Assembly: GCF_000378045.1 (NCBI RefSeq)
Contig: NZ_KB899108.1
Span: forward strand, 47,770 to 111,769
Direction: 5' to 3'
From: Marinobacterium rhizophilum DSM 18822
GTDB lineage: Bacteria > Pseudomonadota > Gammaproteobacteria > Pseudomonadales > Balneatricaceae
Length of the DNA: 64,000 nt
Below are positions 1 to 8,038 of this stretch, one piece after another (the first letter of the stretch is position 1; the number at the start of each line of letters is the position of its first letter). Position numbers and translations under genes: made by a program. The notes beneath the pieces are model-generated. The model searched no databases, was not told the DNA's origin, and worked only from the letters and a program-made list of their open reading frames with translations.

Positions 1-221
1 CCAAGATGAAGGAAATGCCGGTGGAGGACTTCTTCTCCCGCAACGGTTTCCTGCGCAAGGACGGCCGCATGGTTCACGACATGCTGCAGGTCCGCATCAA
101 GAAGGCAGATGAACGCCGTGACGGCAACGACATTTTCGCCATCGAGAATGTGATTCCCGGCAAAGATGCCTACCTGCCCCTGGACAAGGGCGGTTGCGAC
201 TTCGCACTGAGCCAGAACTGA
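1..221 (+). CDS. Branched-chain amino acid/amide ABC transporter substrate-binding protein, C-terminal end (partial)
   Basis: The window opens inside this gene, with codons in the frame that starts at base 3. The visible 72 or so residues match the end of periplasmic type I binding proteins of the Leu/Ile/Val and urea/amide family. The stretch DGRMVHDMLQVRIKK is the usual near-terminal motif, followed by a short tail with a Cys. The protein would bind the substrate in the periplasm and deliver it to the LivH/LivM permeases encoded directly downstream. The ligand cannot be told from this end alone. The start lies outside the window. Confidence 0.8.
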   Translation, partial: KMKEMPVEDFFSRNGFLRKDGRMVHDMLQVRIKKADERRDGNDIFAIENVIPGKDAYLPLDKGGCDFALSQN

Positions 222-233
222 CGGGCGCGCATC

Positions 234-255
234 GGGGCAGACGGACGTCTGCCCC
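234..255 (+). terminator. Intercistronic stem-loop between binding protein and livH
   Basis: GGGGCAGAC at 234-242 pairs with GTCTGCCCC at 247-255 around a four-base loop, and TTTCG follows. The stem is a perfect 9 bp. Its place between an abundant binding protein and its permeases suggests partial termination or mRNA protection, which would give more binding protein than permease. The T run is short, so full termination is doubtful. Confidence 0.55.
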
Positions 256-315
256 TTTCGATAACAACAATAAAAGGAAGCTAAGGCTTTCCGCTGAGCA
301 TTATCAGGTGTGGTT

Positions 316-1203
316 ATGGCGACTCTCTTCGATATCAATCTCTTTGCCCTGTCGGGCCAGTTGCTGATCGGCCTGATCAACGGCTCCTTCTACGCACTGC
401 TGGCGCTGGGCCTGGCGATCATCTTCGGCCTGCTGAAGATTATCAATTTCTCCCACGGAGCCTTGTACATGCTGGGCGCTTTTTCAGCCTGGATCGGCCT
501 GGAATACCTGCAACTCAACTACTGGTGGGCGCTTGTGCTGGTGCCGCTCGGCATCGGCGTTTTCGGCATCCTGCTGGAACGTACCCTGATCCGCCCCATC
601 GCCCACGAGGATCACCTCTACAGCCTGCTGCTGACCTTCGGCATCGCCCTGATTCTGCAGGGCCTGTTTACACACTGGTTCGGCTCTTCCGGCCTGCCCT
701 ACGCCATTCCCGAGGAGCTGCAAGGCGGCACCAGGCTGCCGTTTATGTACCTGCCCAACTACCGCGCCTGGATCATCATGTTCTCCCTCGTGGTCTGTGC
801 CGGCACCTGGTATCTGATTGAGAAGACCAAGCTCGGTGCCTACCTGCGTGCCGGTACCGAGAACCCGCAGTTAATGCAGGCCTTTGGCATCAACGTGCCG
901 CTCATCGTCACCCTGACCTATGGCTTCGGTGCCGGTCTGGCCGGATTGGCCGGCGTGCTTGCAGCCCCGATTTACTCCGTCGCGCCGGAAATGGGCTCCA
1001 ATATCCTGATCGTGGTCTTCGCCATCGTCGTCATCGGTGGCATGGGTTCCATCGGCGGCGCCATCCTCACCGGCCTGGCCATGGGTGTTGTCGAAGGACT
1101 GACCAAGTACTTCTATCCCGAAGCCTCCAACACTGTGATCTTCCTGGTCATGGTACTGGTGCTGCTGACCAAGCCCGCCGGCCTGTTCGGTAAAGAAGCA
1201 TAG
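316..1203 (+). CDS. livH: Branched-chain amino acid/amide ABC transporter permease LivH-type
   Basis: Inner-membrane permease of about 295 residues, the usual LivH length. The start segment LIGLINGSFYALLALGLAI and the phrase INFSHGALYMLGAF are hallmarks of LivH/UrtB permeases. The C-terminal half carries the cytoplasmic loop GAGLAGLAGVLAAPIYS that contacts the ATPases. A GTG at 310 is also in frame, but the ATG at 316 sits better behind AGGTG. It follows the binding protein gene by 94 bases and precedes livM by 51. No ATPase gene (livG, livF) follows, so these must lie upstream of the window or elsewhere. Confidence 0.9.
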   Translation: MATLFDINLFALSGQLLIGLINGSFYALLALGLAIIFGLLKIINFSHGALYMLGAFSAWIGLEYLQLNYWWALVLVPLGIGVFGILLERTLIRPIAHEDHLYSLLLTFGIALILQGLFTHWFGSSGLPYAIPEELQGGTRLPFMYLPNYRAWIIMFSLVVCAGTWYLIEKTKLGAYLRAGTENPQLMQAFGINVPLIVTLTYGFGAGLAGLAGVLAAPIYSVAPEMGSNILIVVFAIVVIGGMGSIGGAILTGLAMGVVEGLTKYFYPEASNTVIFLVMVLVLLTKPAGLFGKEA

Positions 1204-1254
1204 CCGGCGTACGACGGCACGCACTCACCGCTTGATGTTTTTGAGGTCGCAATA

Positions 1255-2181
1255 ATGAATAACAAAATGCTCAATCTGCTACTGCTGGGTCTGGCGCTGG
1301 TAGCCCCCTTGGCGCTCTACCCGGTTTTCCTGATGAAAGCGCTCTGCTTCGCGCTCTTTGCCTGCGCCTTCAACCTGTTACTGGGGTTTGCCGGGTTGCT
1401 CTCGTTCGGTCATGCGGTGTTTCTCGGCACCGGCGCCTACGTCACTGGTTACCTGATGGTTACCTACGGCTTGACGCCCGAAGTCGGTATCCTGGCCGGC
1501 GTGGGTGCCTCAGCCCTGCTGGGCTTCATCTACGGCACACTGGCTGTCAAACGGGAAGGAATCTACTTCGCCATGGTCACGCTGGCGCTGGCCCAGCTGG
1601 CGTTTTTCTTCTACCTGCAAGCGCCCTTCACCGGTGGCGAGGACGGCCTTCAGGGTGTACCGCGCGGCAAGCTCTTCGGACTGGTCGATCTGTCCGACAA
1701 CCTCAACATGTACTACTTCGTCCTGGCGATCTTTATCGCCGGCTTTGGCCTGATCCGCCGTACCGTCCACAGCCCCTTCGGCCAAGTGATGAAGGCGATT
1801 CGGGAAAACGAGCCCCGCGCCATCTCCCTGGGCTACAAGGTCAATCAATACAAGCTGCTGGCGTTCGTGCTCTCCGCAACTTTGGCAGGGCTTGCTGGAT
1901 CCACCAAAGCACTGGTATTCCAGCTGGCCTCCCTCAATGACGTACACTGGTTCATGTCAGGCGAAGTGGTGCTGATGACCCTGCTGGGTGGAATGGGCAC
2001 CCTCTGGGGCCCCGTCCTCGGGGCAGGTACCATCATTGCCATACAGAACGTCCTGGCTTCGGGCCCCCTGGCCAACTACATTCATGTGATCATGGGTATT
2101 GTATTTGTGCTCTGTGTCCTCGCCTTCCGCAATGGTCTTGTTGGAGAACTGCAGAAGCTGATCAGGAAAAACTTTAACTAA
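1255..2181 (+). CDS. livM: Branched-chain amino acid/amide ABC transporter permease LivM-type
   Basis: Second permease subunit, 308 residues with about eight to ten hydrophobic segments. The motif LLGFAGLLSFGHAVFLGTGAYV near residues 41-62 is diagnostic for LivM/UrtC. The late loop LAGLAGSTKALVFQLASLNDV followed by LLGGMGTLWGPVLGA is the ATPase-coupling region. GAGGT lies 10 bases before the ATG. It forms the membrane heterodimer with LivH. The usual next genes livG and livF are absent; insertion sequence debris begins within 350 bases, so the operon may have been cut here. Confidence 0.9.
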   Translation: MNNKMLNLLLLGLALVAPLALYPVFLMKALCFALFACAFNLLLGFAGLLSFGHAVFLGTGAYVTGYLMVTYGLTPEVGILAGVGASALLGFIYGTLAVKREGIYFAMVTLALAQLAFFFYLQAPFTGGEDGLQGVPRGKLFGLVDLSDNLNMYYFVLAIFIAGFGLIRRTVHSPFGQVMKAIRENEPRAISLGYKVNQYKLLAFVLSATLAGLAGSTKALVFQLASLNDVHWFMSGEVVLMTLLGGMGTLWGPVLGAGTIIAIQNVLASGPLANYIHVIMGIVFVLCVLAFRNGLVGELQKLIRKNFN

Positions 2182-2603
2182 TCTTGCCGCAAGGTAATGT
2201 CGCTCAAGAATATATCGGTATTCAGACATGCCGAAAGAATTAACTCACCGATATTTCACGAGAGCAGACCGAGGATCATGGCCAAATTCATCACTTTCGT
2301 TCTGAGTGGCATTCTGTACTATCCCCGAGTGTAGCTAAGGAGCCAGCACGCGTGCGACCGATTAGAGGTATCAGCCCCAATACTGATACTTCAGCAGTAC
2401 CATTACCTGTCCGGTAAAGAAGGCCCGCACGCACGCAACACTTATCAGTTGATCGAGGTTGTTTTGAGTGTTTACTTACTTCGAGGTGGCCGGATATGGG
2501 TCGAGGTAAGATGAGAGTGCTTTAGTTGCCTACTGCCACCGAAGCATCAGAGCTGCTCTTGCCCCCCCTCAGCAGCCGACGAGCACCGGGATTATGTTCA
2601 GAT
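2182..2603. other. Intergenic stretch after livM, no gene seen
   Basis: No convincing coding frame. An 8 bp inverted repeat (ATATCGGT at 2212-2219, ACCGATAT at 2247-2254, 27-base loop) may act in ending livM transcription but lacks a T run. The first copy of a 30-bp repeat lies at 2496-2525. The stretch is probably old insertion sequence debris. Confidence 0.4.
2496..2525 (+). repeat. 30-bp direct repeat, copy 1 (mini-ORF MGRGKMRVL)
   Basis: A 30-base unit from ATG to TAG that matches a second copy at 3000-3029 at 25 of 30 positions. Both copies read as a nine-codon open frame, MGRGKMRVL here and MGRYKMKVL in copy 2. They flank the IS3 remnant at 2604-2770. They may mark the ends of a decayed mobile element; no family is recognised. 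Confidence 0.5.
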
Positions 2604-2770
2604 AAGACCCGGGAGGAAGCCCGGGCGGATATCGCCCGCTACATCACAATGTTTTATAACAGCCACCGGTTACATTCCTATCTGGGTTACCAGAGTCCGA
2701 ATGAATTTGAACGAAAGGGCCTGTTGGCCAACGCCGCTTAACTGGGGTGTCCGTTATGACTTGACCACGT
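2604..2770 (+). pseudogene. IS3-family transposase, 3' end only, plus right inverted repeat
   Basis: The frame ending at 2741 reads EEARADIARYITMFYNSHR then LHSYLGYQSPNEFE. This is the C-terminal tail of the IS3 OrfB integrase (rve_3 region). Everything upstream in that frame is unrelated, so only about 45 residues remain. The bases after the stop, TGGGGTGTCCGTTATGAC and on to about 2770, look like an IS3 terminal inverted repeat. The element is dead. Confidence 0.75.
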
Positions 2771-3224
2771 CATTGTCTCCCTCTTCACCTTGAAGGCAGG
2801 ACGTCCGGAGTAACATTCCGCTAGGCACTGTAGCCGAAGACCGGCTGATGTGGGTGCATTCTTCAAGGTAAAGCGCTTTGGTTACTTTTCTTTGCCAGTA
2901 ACGCGCCAGCTAGGCGCAACAGGAGCGATCAAACCGCTCCGATACCCCAGCCTGCACAGACTCCAACACGATCACCTTAATCTCGCCTCAACTCTCGCAA
3001 TGGGTCGATACAAGATGAAAGTGCTCTAGGCTAATGCTCCTGCTTCATCCAGCCTGTAACTCCATCTGCACGTCGGACAGGCGGCAAAACCGCTTGAGCA
3101 ACAGAATCTACACCATCGTTTCCGCTGTTCAGGATGGCCGATCGGCCTTAGCTTCACCCCGTGGTCTCTCGTGCCGCTTGAGTCGCACCACCTGCCCGGA
3201 TACAAAGCTTTCGACCTTGAAAAC
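2771..3224. other. Intergenic stretch before the TRAP operon terminator, no gene seen
   Basis: It contains the second copy of the 30-bp repeat at 3000-3029. Short open frames on both strands around 3026-3330 show no recognisable protein pattern. It probably consists of mobile-element debris left of the catabolic cluster. Confidence 0.4.
3000..3029 (+). repeat. 30-bp direct repeat, copy 2 (mini-ORF MGRYKMKVL)
   Basis: Partner of the copy at 2496-2525, 25 of 30 bases identical and in the same orientation, 504 bases away. The reading frame of nine codons plus TAG is kept in both copies. Confidence 0.5.
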
Positions 3225-3258
3225 AAAAAAGCCCCGCAGGCAAAGGTGCCGGCGGGGC
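3225..3258 (-). terminator. Rho-independent terminator of the 3-hydroxybenzoate/TRAP operon
   Basis: On the minus strand GCCCCGCCGGCACC pairs with the following GC-rich arm ending CCTGCGGGGC, and TTTTTT comes directly after (A run at 3225-3230 on the plus strand). It lies 17 bases past the dctM stop and would end the long minus-strand transcript. Confidence 0.85.
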
Positions 3259-3274
3259 GTGAAAAGGAAAATCG

Positions 3275-4549
3275 TCAGCTGGCCATTAGGCTCGGCAGCC
3301 AGAGCGAAATGGCCGGGAACAACGCGATGATCAGCATGCAGGCGAACATCGACAGCAGGAACGGCACCATGGCGCGGAACAGTGCACCCATCGGCAGGTT
3401 GGCCGCGGTCATGGCGATATAGAGGCCAGGCCCGACCGGCGGTGTCACCAGCCCCACCAGGGTTGCTAGACTGATCATGACGCCAAAGTGAATGGGATCG
3501 ATGCCAAAGGACAGCGCCGCCGGCAGGATAATGGGCACGATCACGATCATCACGCTGATGCTTTCAAGGAACATTCCCAGCACAATCACCAGCGCATACA
3601 CCAGCATCAGGAAGACGATCGGCGAGGTGGTAATGCCGCTGATCCATTCCACCAGCATGTCTGGCACCGCTTCAAATGACAGCGCCCAGCCAAATACCGA
3701 GGCGGTGGCAATCAGACCGGTGATGGTGGCGGTATTCAGCGCCACCGAGGCAAAGACGGCGCCCAGGTCCTTGATGCGAATCGCCTTGTAGGCCCCGGCG
3801 CCGATCGCAAACGCCATGATGGAAGCTACGGCGCCGGCTTCGGTGGGTGTCATGACACCGGCAATGATGCAGACGATCACCACCAGCGGTATGGTGGCCG
3901 GCAGCAGACCGGCAAGCAGATCCTTGCGCACGCGGCTGCTCTGGTGACGTTCGCCACTGGGCAGGCCCTTGACCAGACCGGTGATAAAGATCACCAGCGC
4001 AAAGCCGGCCACGATCAGCAGTCCCGGCAGAATGCCGGCGATAAACAGCGCCGAAATAGGCTGATAGGCCACCACGCCGTAGATGATCATCAGCATGGAC
4101 GGCGGAATGATGGGCCCCAGCAGACCACCGGCCATGGTCACGGCAGCGGAGAATTCCTTGTTGTAGCCCTTTTCCACCATGGCCGGGATCATCAGCCGGC
4201 TCATGACGGCGATCTGCGCGGTGGCCGACCCCAGAATGGAGGCCGCCATGGCATTGGTCAGCAGGTTGACGTAGGCCAGCCCGCCCCTGAAGCCACCGAC
4301 GAACACATCGGCGGCATTCATCAGCCTTGTGGTCAGGCCGCCGCGGTTCATCAGTTCACCCACCAGCATGAACAGCGGAATAGCCAGCAGGCCGTTCTGG
4401 TTCAGCGACCCGTACAGCTGGATCGGCAGGGATGTCATCAGCACCGCTAGGTCAGCCTGCAGTAGGAACACCAGGGTGCCCAGCAGCAGGGTTATAAAGA
4501 TCGGTAGTCCAGCCAGCAGGCTGACAAAAAATACAGCGGACGTCATCAT
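3275..4549 (-). CDS. dctM: TRAP transporter large permease DctM
   Basis: Large membrane subunit of a tripartite ATP-independent periplasmic transporter, 424 residues, normal for the family, with about 12 hydrophobic segments. Typical DctM features are the N-terminal FITLLLGTLVFLL, the phrase GSATAQIAVMSRLMIPAMVEKGYNKEFSAAVTMAGGLLGPIIPPSM in mid-protein, and TPTEAGAVASIMA. It carries the ion-coupled transport path. Its ATG overlaps the dctQ stop by four bases, so the two are translationally coupled. As the last gene of the gentisate operon it most likely imports an aromatic acid such as 3-hydroxybenzoate or gentisate; the substrate is inference from context. Confidence 0.93.
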   Translation of the reverse strand: MMTSAVFFVSLLAGLPIFITLLLGTLVFLLQADLAVLMTSLPIQLYGSLNQNGLLAIPLFMLVGELMNRGGLTTRLMNAADVFVGGFRGGLAYVNLLTNAMAASILGSATAQIAVMSRLMIPAMVEKGYNKEFSAAVTMAGGLLGPIIPPSMLMIIYGVVAYQPISALFIAGILPGLLIVAGFALVIFITGLVKGLPSGERHQSSRVRKDLLAGLLPATIPLVVIVCIIAGVMTPTEAGAVASIMAFAIGAGAYKAIRIKDLGAVFASVALNTATITGLIATASVFGWALSFEAVPDMLVEWISGITTSPIVFLMLVYALVIVLGMFLESISVMIVIVPIILPAALSFGIDPIHFGVMISLATLVGLVTPPVGPGLYIAMTAANLPMGALFRAMVPFLLSMFACMLIIALFPAISLWLPSLMAS

Positions 4550-5061
4550 GCGGCAGCCTCCACCAGTGCAGGTTTAGCCTGGAAAAATGAGCACAGCAGC
4601 CGGACCAGCTGGTGCCAGCTCATGCAGTAGAATGCCGCCACCAGCACGCCGTAGTTGTACCAGCGCGGCAAACCGGTGGTGGGCGACACATCGGCCTTGA
4701 TTTCGGGGCGCAGGATCCAGTCGGTGGCGTAATAACAGAACACCAGCAGGGTGGCCAGCACGACCAGGTTCAGCAGCCGCTCCATCCACAGCGCCGCCGC
4801 CCCTCTCAGGCCCGCGAGCAGCAGGTCCACCCGCACCAGCTGATTGGTGTAGAGCAAATAGCTGACGCCAATAAAGGTGGCCGAGATCAGGATTTGCACC
4901 GCCACTTCCTCGGCCCAGAACAGCGGGCTGCTGAAGAAATAGCGCAGCACCACCTGGGCCGACAGAATCAGCGTCAGGCCGGCGGTCAGGCCAATCAGCA
5001 GCGCGTATTCTATCTTGCCGACAAGCCGGTCGATCGTTGTTATTAAACCAGACATAAGCAC
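4546..5061 (-). CDS. dctQ: TRAP transporter small permease DctQ
   Basis: Small membrane subunit of 171 residues with four hydrophobic segments, the DctQ layout. The motif FWAEEVAVQILISATFIGVSYLL is characteristic: an acidic pair in the second helix and the GASYLLRTNQHVRVD-like phrase, here YLLYTNQLVRVDLL. It bridges the periplasmic binding protein and DctM. It follows dctP by 38 bases and overlaps dctM by four. Confidence 0.9.
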   Translation of the reverse strand: MLMSGLITTIDRLVGKIEYALLIGLTAGLTLILSAQVVLRYFFSSPLFWAEEVAVQILISATFIGVSYLLYTNQLVRVDLLLAGLRGAAALWMERLLNLVVLATLLVFCYYATDWILRPEIKADVSPTTGLPRWYNYGVLVAAFYCMSWHQLVRLLCSFFQAKPALVEAAA

Positions 5062-5099
5062 CTCGCCTGGCAGAGGCGCACCCCTGCCCTGTTCATTAT

Positions 5100-6080
5100 T
5101 TACCGCGTCTGCTCATAAAAGCTTTTGATGGCAGGGTTGCCCGCGGTGTAGGTGTCGACGATGCGCTGGGCCACCGGCGCCAGCTGTGCGCGGTCAAATT
5201 CGGTGACGGTGACACCCTCGGCCTTCAGCCGTTCCAGGTTGCTGACCTCGGCTTCGGCCTGCTGCTTGAAGCCCCAGGCTTCAGCTTCGCGGAAGGCCTT
5301 CAGCACCTGGTTCTGCTTTTCTTCACCCAGCTTGTTCCACCAGACTTCAGAGGCCACCACTACGCCCGGAAACGCCATGTGGTTGGTCAGGGTCAGGTAG
5401 GGCGCCTGCTGGTACATTTTCAGGCCGACGACGATATCCAGGTCCACATCTACGGCATCAAGCAGGTTGGTGGTCAGGGCCGGCGATACATCGCTGATGG
5501 CAAGCGCTGTGGGTGCGGCACCCAGCTGGCTCCACCAGTCGTTGAACAGTTTGTTGGGAAAGGCGCGGATCTTCTTGTTGGCGAAGTCGTCCACGCTGCT
5601 GATCGGCTTGGACGAAATGACATGGCGCATGCCCGCCAGGGTATAGCCCAGGCCCACCAGCTTGTGCTGTTTCAGATCGGCCAACATCTGCTGGGCCGCG
5701 GGTGCCTGTGTGGCTGCGGCGGCATCACTGACGTTGTCAAAGGCAAAGGGCAGGAACCAGCCGTTGAACTCGTCGGCACGGTTGGAAAGACTGCCGGCCG
5801 TGAGTATGGCCAGCTGCATGCCGCCGCTTTGCAGCAGATCGATCATCTGGTCATCGCCGCCGAGCTTGGACAGCGGGAAGATCATCAGCGAGTCCTTGCC
5901 GCCGCTCTCCTGCTTGAGATTGTCATTGAAGCGTTCGGCCACCTTGTGCCAGATATGGCTCGGCGGTGTGACGTGGCCCAGGCGCATGCGTTCTGCACTG
6001 GCCGACAGGCTGAGAGTCAGGGCTGTTGCGGCAACGACTGGGGCAATGGCACAGGCAATCAGTTTTTTGATGGTCATCAT
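5100..6080 (-). CDS. dctP: TRAP transporter substrate-binding protein DctP
   Basis: Periplasmic solute-binding protein of 326 residues. The start MMTIKKLIACAIAPV, followed by a hydrophobic core ending SLSASAE, is a clear signal peptide. GGAG lies nine bases before the ATG at 6080; an upstream in-frame ATG at 6161 has no ribosome site and would spoil the signal peptide. The family Arg sits in the phrase KKIRAFPNKLFNDWW, and the SDVSPALTTNLLDAVD segment is typical of DctP domains. In this operon it should bind the acid degraded by the genes upstream. It is preceded by fahA-type hydrolase with 151 bases between. Confidence 0.9.
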   Translation of the reverse strand: MMTIKKLIACAIAPVVAATALTLSLSASAERMRLGHVTPPSHIWHKVAERFNDNLKQESGGKDSLMIFPLSKLGGDDQMIDLLQSGGMQLAILTAGSLSNRADEFNGWFLPFAFDNVSDAAAATQAPAAQQMLADLKQHKLVGLGYTLAGMRHVISSKPISSVDDFANKKIRAFPNKLFNDWWSQLGAAPTALAISDVSPALTTNLLDAVDVDLDIVVGLKMYQQAPYLTLTNHMAFPGVVVASEVWWNKLGEEKQNQVLKAFREAEAWGFKQQAEAEVSNLERLKAEGVTVTEFDRAQLAPVAQRIVDTYTAGNPAIKSFYEQTR

Positions 6081-6231
6081 TGGGTGAAGCTCCACTTTTA
6101 TAGTTATTGCATACCTGCACCGGCAGGTACCGGCGCAGACAAACCCTGAGCCCTGCATCAAGTGTTAAAGCGATTCAGGAAGGATTGGCGGCCACCAACG
6201 GCGACCGCCAAGCATGCGTCTTGCTCGCAGG

Positions 6232-6933
6232 CTATTTCTTGATCGTCAGCTCGATATCGCCGACCTTTTCCACCGAACCGGTGATCTTGTCGCCGGGGAC
6301 AACCGCGCCGACACCCTCGGGCGTGCCGGTGAAGATCAGGTCGCCGGGCTGCAGGTGATAGAATTTCGACAGGTGCGCGATAATTTCTGGCACGTTCCAG
6401 ATCAGCTTGTCGAGATCAGACTGCTGCTTCACTTCACCGTTAACGGCCAGCTCGATCTTGCCGGACTCGATGGTGCCGGTAACTTCTTTGGGCACGATGG
6501 CGCTGATAATGGCGGACTCTTCGAAGTCCTTGCCCAGATCCCAGGGACGGTTGGTGGCGCGCGCCTTGAGCTGCAGATCGCGGCGGGTCATGTCCAGACC
6601 GCTGGCATAGCCGAAGATGATGTCGTTGGCATCGCTCTCGGCCACTTCAAAGCCTTCCTTGCCGATCGCCACGACCAGTTCCATTTCGTAATGGTAGTTT
6701 TCAGTTTGCGGCGGATAGGCGATTTCACTGCCTGAGGGCAGCAGGCTGCTCGGATGCTTGGTGAAGTAGAAGGGTTCCTGCTCGGACTTGTCTACGCTCA
6801 CACCCATTTCAGCAGCGTGGGCATGGTAGTTGCGACCCACGCAGAAGATACGGTGCACAGGGAAGAGTGCATCAGAGCCTGCCACGGTGGCCAGGGGCTG
6901 CTTTTTGGCCGGGAATAAGAGCTGTTCAGACAT
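6232..6933 (-). CDS. Fumarylpyruvate hydrolase (FAA hydrolase family)
   Basis: About 233 residues, the size of NagK-type fumarylpyruvate hydrolases. It would cleave fumarylpyruvate to fumarate and pyruvate, the last step of the gentisate pathway. Family marks are [17 protein letters not shown] near the start, the metal-binding acidic phrase [27 protein letters not shown], and the C-terminal [19 protein letters not shown]. The start at 6933 is preferred over 6948 because GGAGAACACGATA lies in front of it. The neighbouring gentisate dioxygenase and isomerase support fumarylpyruvate rather than fumarylacetoacetate as substrate. Confidence 0.9.
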   Translation of the reverse strand: MSEQLLFPAKKQPLATVAGSDALFPVHRIFCVGRNYHAHAAEMGVSVDKSEQEPFYFTKHPSSLLPSGSEIAYPPQTENYHYEMELVVAIGKEGFEVAESDANDIIFGYASGLDMTRRDLQLKARATNRPWDLGKDFEESAIISAIVPKEVTGTIESGKIELAVNGEVKQQSDLDKLIWNVPEIIAHLSKFYHLQPGDLIFTGTPEGVGAVVPGDKITGSVEKVGDIELTIKK

Positions 6934-6976
6934 TATCGTGTTCTCCAAAAATCGTCGTCATGAATAGTGGGGCTGA

Positions 6977-8008
6977 TCAATAAATACCGAGGTACTGATG
7001 CAGCGGGCCTTCGTCCGCCGTGATCAGGAACGCCGGCTGATCCGATGACCGGTTGGTCAGGGTGATATCGCTGTAGCCAGGGGCGGACAGCGTGTCCTTT
7101 TCCACCCAGCTCAGCTCGTCTGCGCCATCGACGCTGATCGCGCCCTCGCCTTCCACCACATGAAACACGCAGGCGGTGGTGCGTTTTGGCAGGCGGATGC
7201 TTTCGCCCGGGCGCAACATCAGTGCGCCAAAGCCGATGCTCGGGAACAGGCTGGCGCCGTTTTCGGGATTCACGTAGCTGATCCGCAGCAGGCCTTCGCT
7301 GTAATGGCTGGCCATTTCCACCAGGCAGGCGCGGGTCTTGCTCCAGGGATAGCGCAGCTGCGGCGAATCCTGGGCGGCACGTTCGAAATTGATGTTCGGC
7401 ACCACGCCGGCAGCGCTGTATTCGGCAAAGGACTTGTCCTGTTCCCGGTTGTCCAGCTGCGGTGTGCCCTCGATCGCCCAGGAGCCTTCGAGCTGATAGA
7501 CCAGCGGCAGGTCGAGCACATCCAGCCACATGATGGGGCCATCGCCCCCGTGTTGATGTTCATGCCATTTACCAGACGGCGTCAGGATCAGGTCGCCCCG
7601 CTCCATGCGACAGACTTCGCCGTCCACAGTGGTGGAGGCACCCTCGCCTTCGATGATGATGCGCACCGCGTTGGGGGTGTGGCGATGATTGGGCGCCGAC
7701 TCACCCGGCAGGATCAGCTGTATGCCCAGATAGATGCTGGGAGTGGCCTGCATGTTGTTGAGACCGTGACCCGGATTGGCCAGCACCAGTACGCGGCGCT
7801 CGGCCTTTTCCATGGGGGTCAGTTCACCGGCCTGCAGCAGCAGCGGGCGCACGCTGGCATAGTCCCAGCGCAGGGTCTGGGTCTTGCGGCTCGGCACATG
7901 CGGCGGCAGTACCGCGCGCATGTTGGGCCACAGCGGCACCAGGTTTTGCGCCGTCAGCTCGTCGCGGTAGCTTTGCGGCAGGTCTTCCAGGGTTCCAAGA
8001 GCTTGCAT
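6977..8008 (-). CDS. Gentisate 1,2-dioxygenase
   Basis: Bicupin Fe(II) dioxygenase of about 343 residues that opens gentisate to maleylpyruvate. The first cupin shows PNHRHTPNAVRIIIEGEG (metal-binding His near residues 108 and 110) and WHEHQH near residue 150; the second cupin lies around FHVVEGEGAISVDG. The family phrase PSIYLGIQLILPGE is present. The ATG at 8008 is chosen because GAGGAGA lies just upstream; the longer frame from 8026 starts inside that ribosome site. It sits 30 bases after the hydroxylase gene and 43 before the hydrolase gene, in pathway order. Confidence 0.93.
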   Translation of the reverse strand: MQALGTLEDLPQSYRDELTAQNLVPLWPNMRAVLPPHVPSRKTQTLRWDYASVRPLLLQAGELTPMEKAERRVLVLANPGHGLNNMQATPSIYLGIQLILPGESAPNHRHTPNAVRIIIEGEGASTTVDGEVCRMERGDLILTPSGKWHEHQHGGDGPIMWLDVLDLPLVYQLEGSWAIEGTPQLDNREQDKSFAEYSAAGVVPNINFERAAQDSPQLRYPWSKTRACLVEMASHYSEGLLRISYVNPENGASLFPSIGFGALMLRPGESIRLPKRTTACVFHVVEGEGAISVDGADELSWVEKDTLSAPGYSDITLTNRSSDQPAFLITADEGPLHQYLGIY

Positions 8009-8038
8009 CGGTCTTCTCCTCATCAATTGGGTGCGCGC

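Noticed and set aside
3026..3330. Small frames on both strands near 3026-3330 as possible Zn-ribbon protein
   Set aside because: No consistent motif, no ribosome site, and overlap with the operon terminator.
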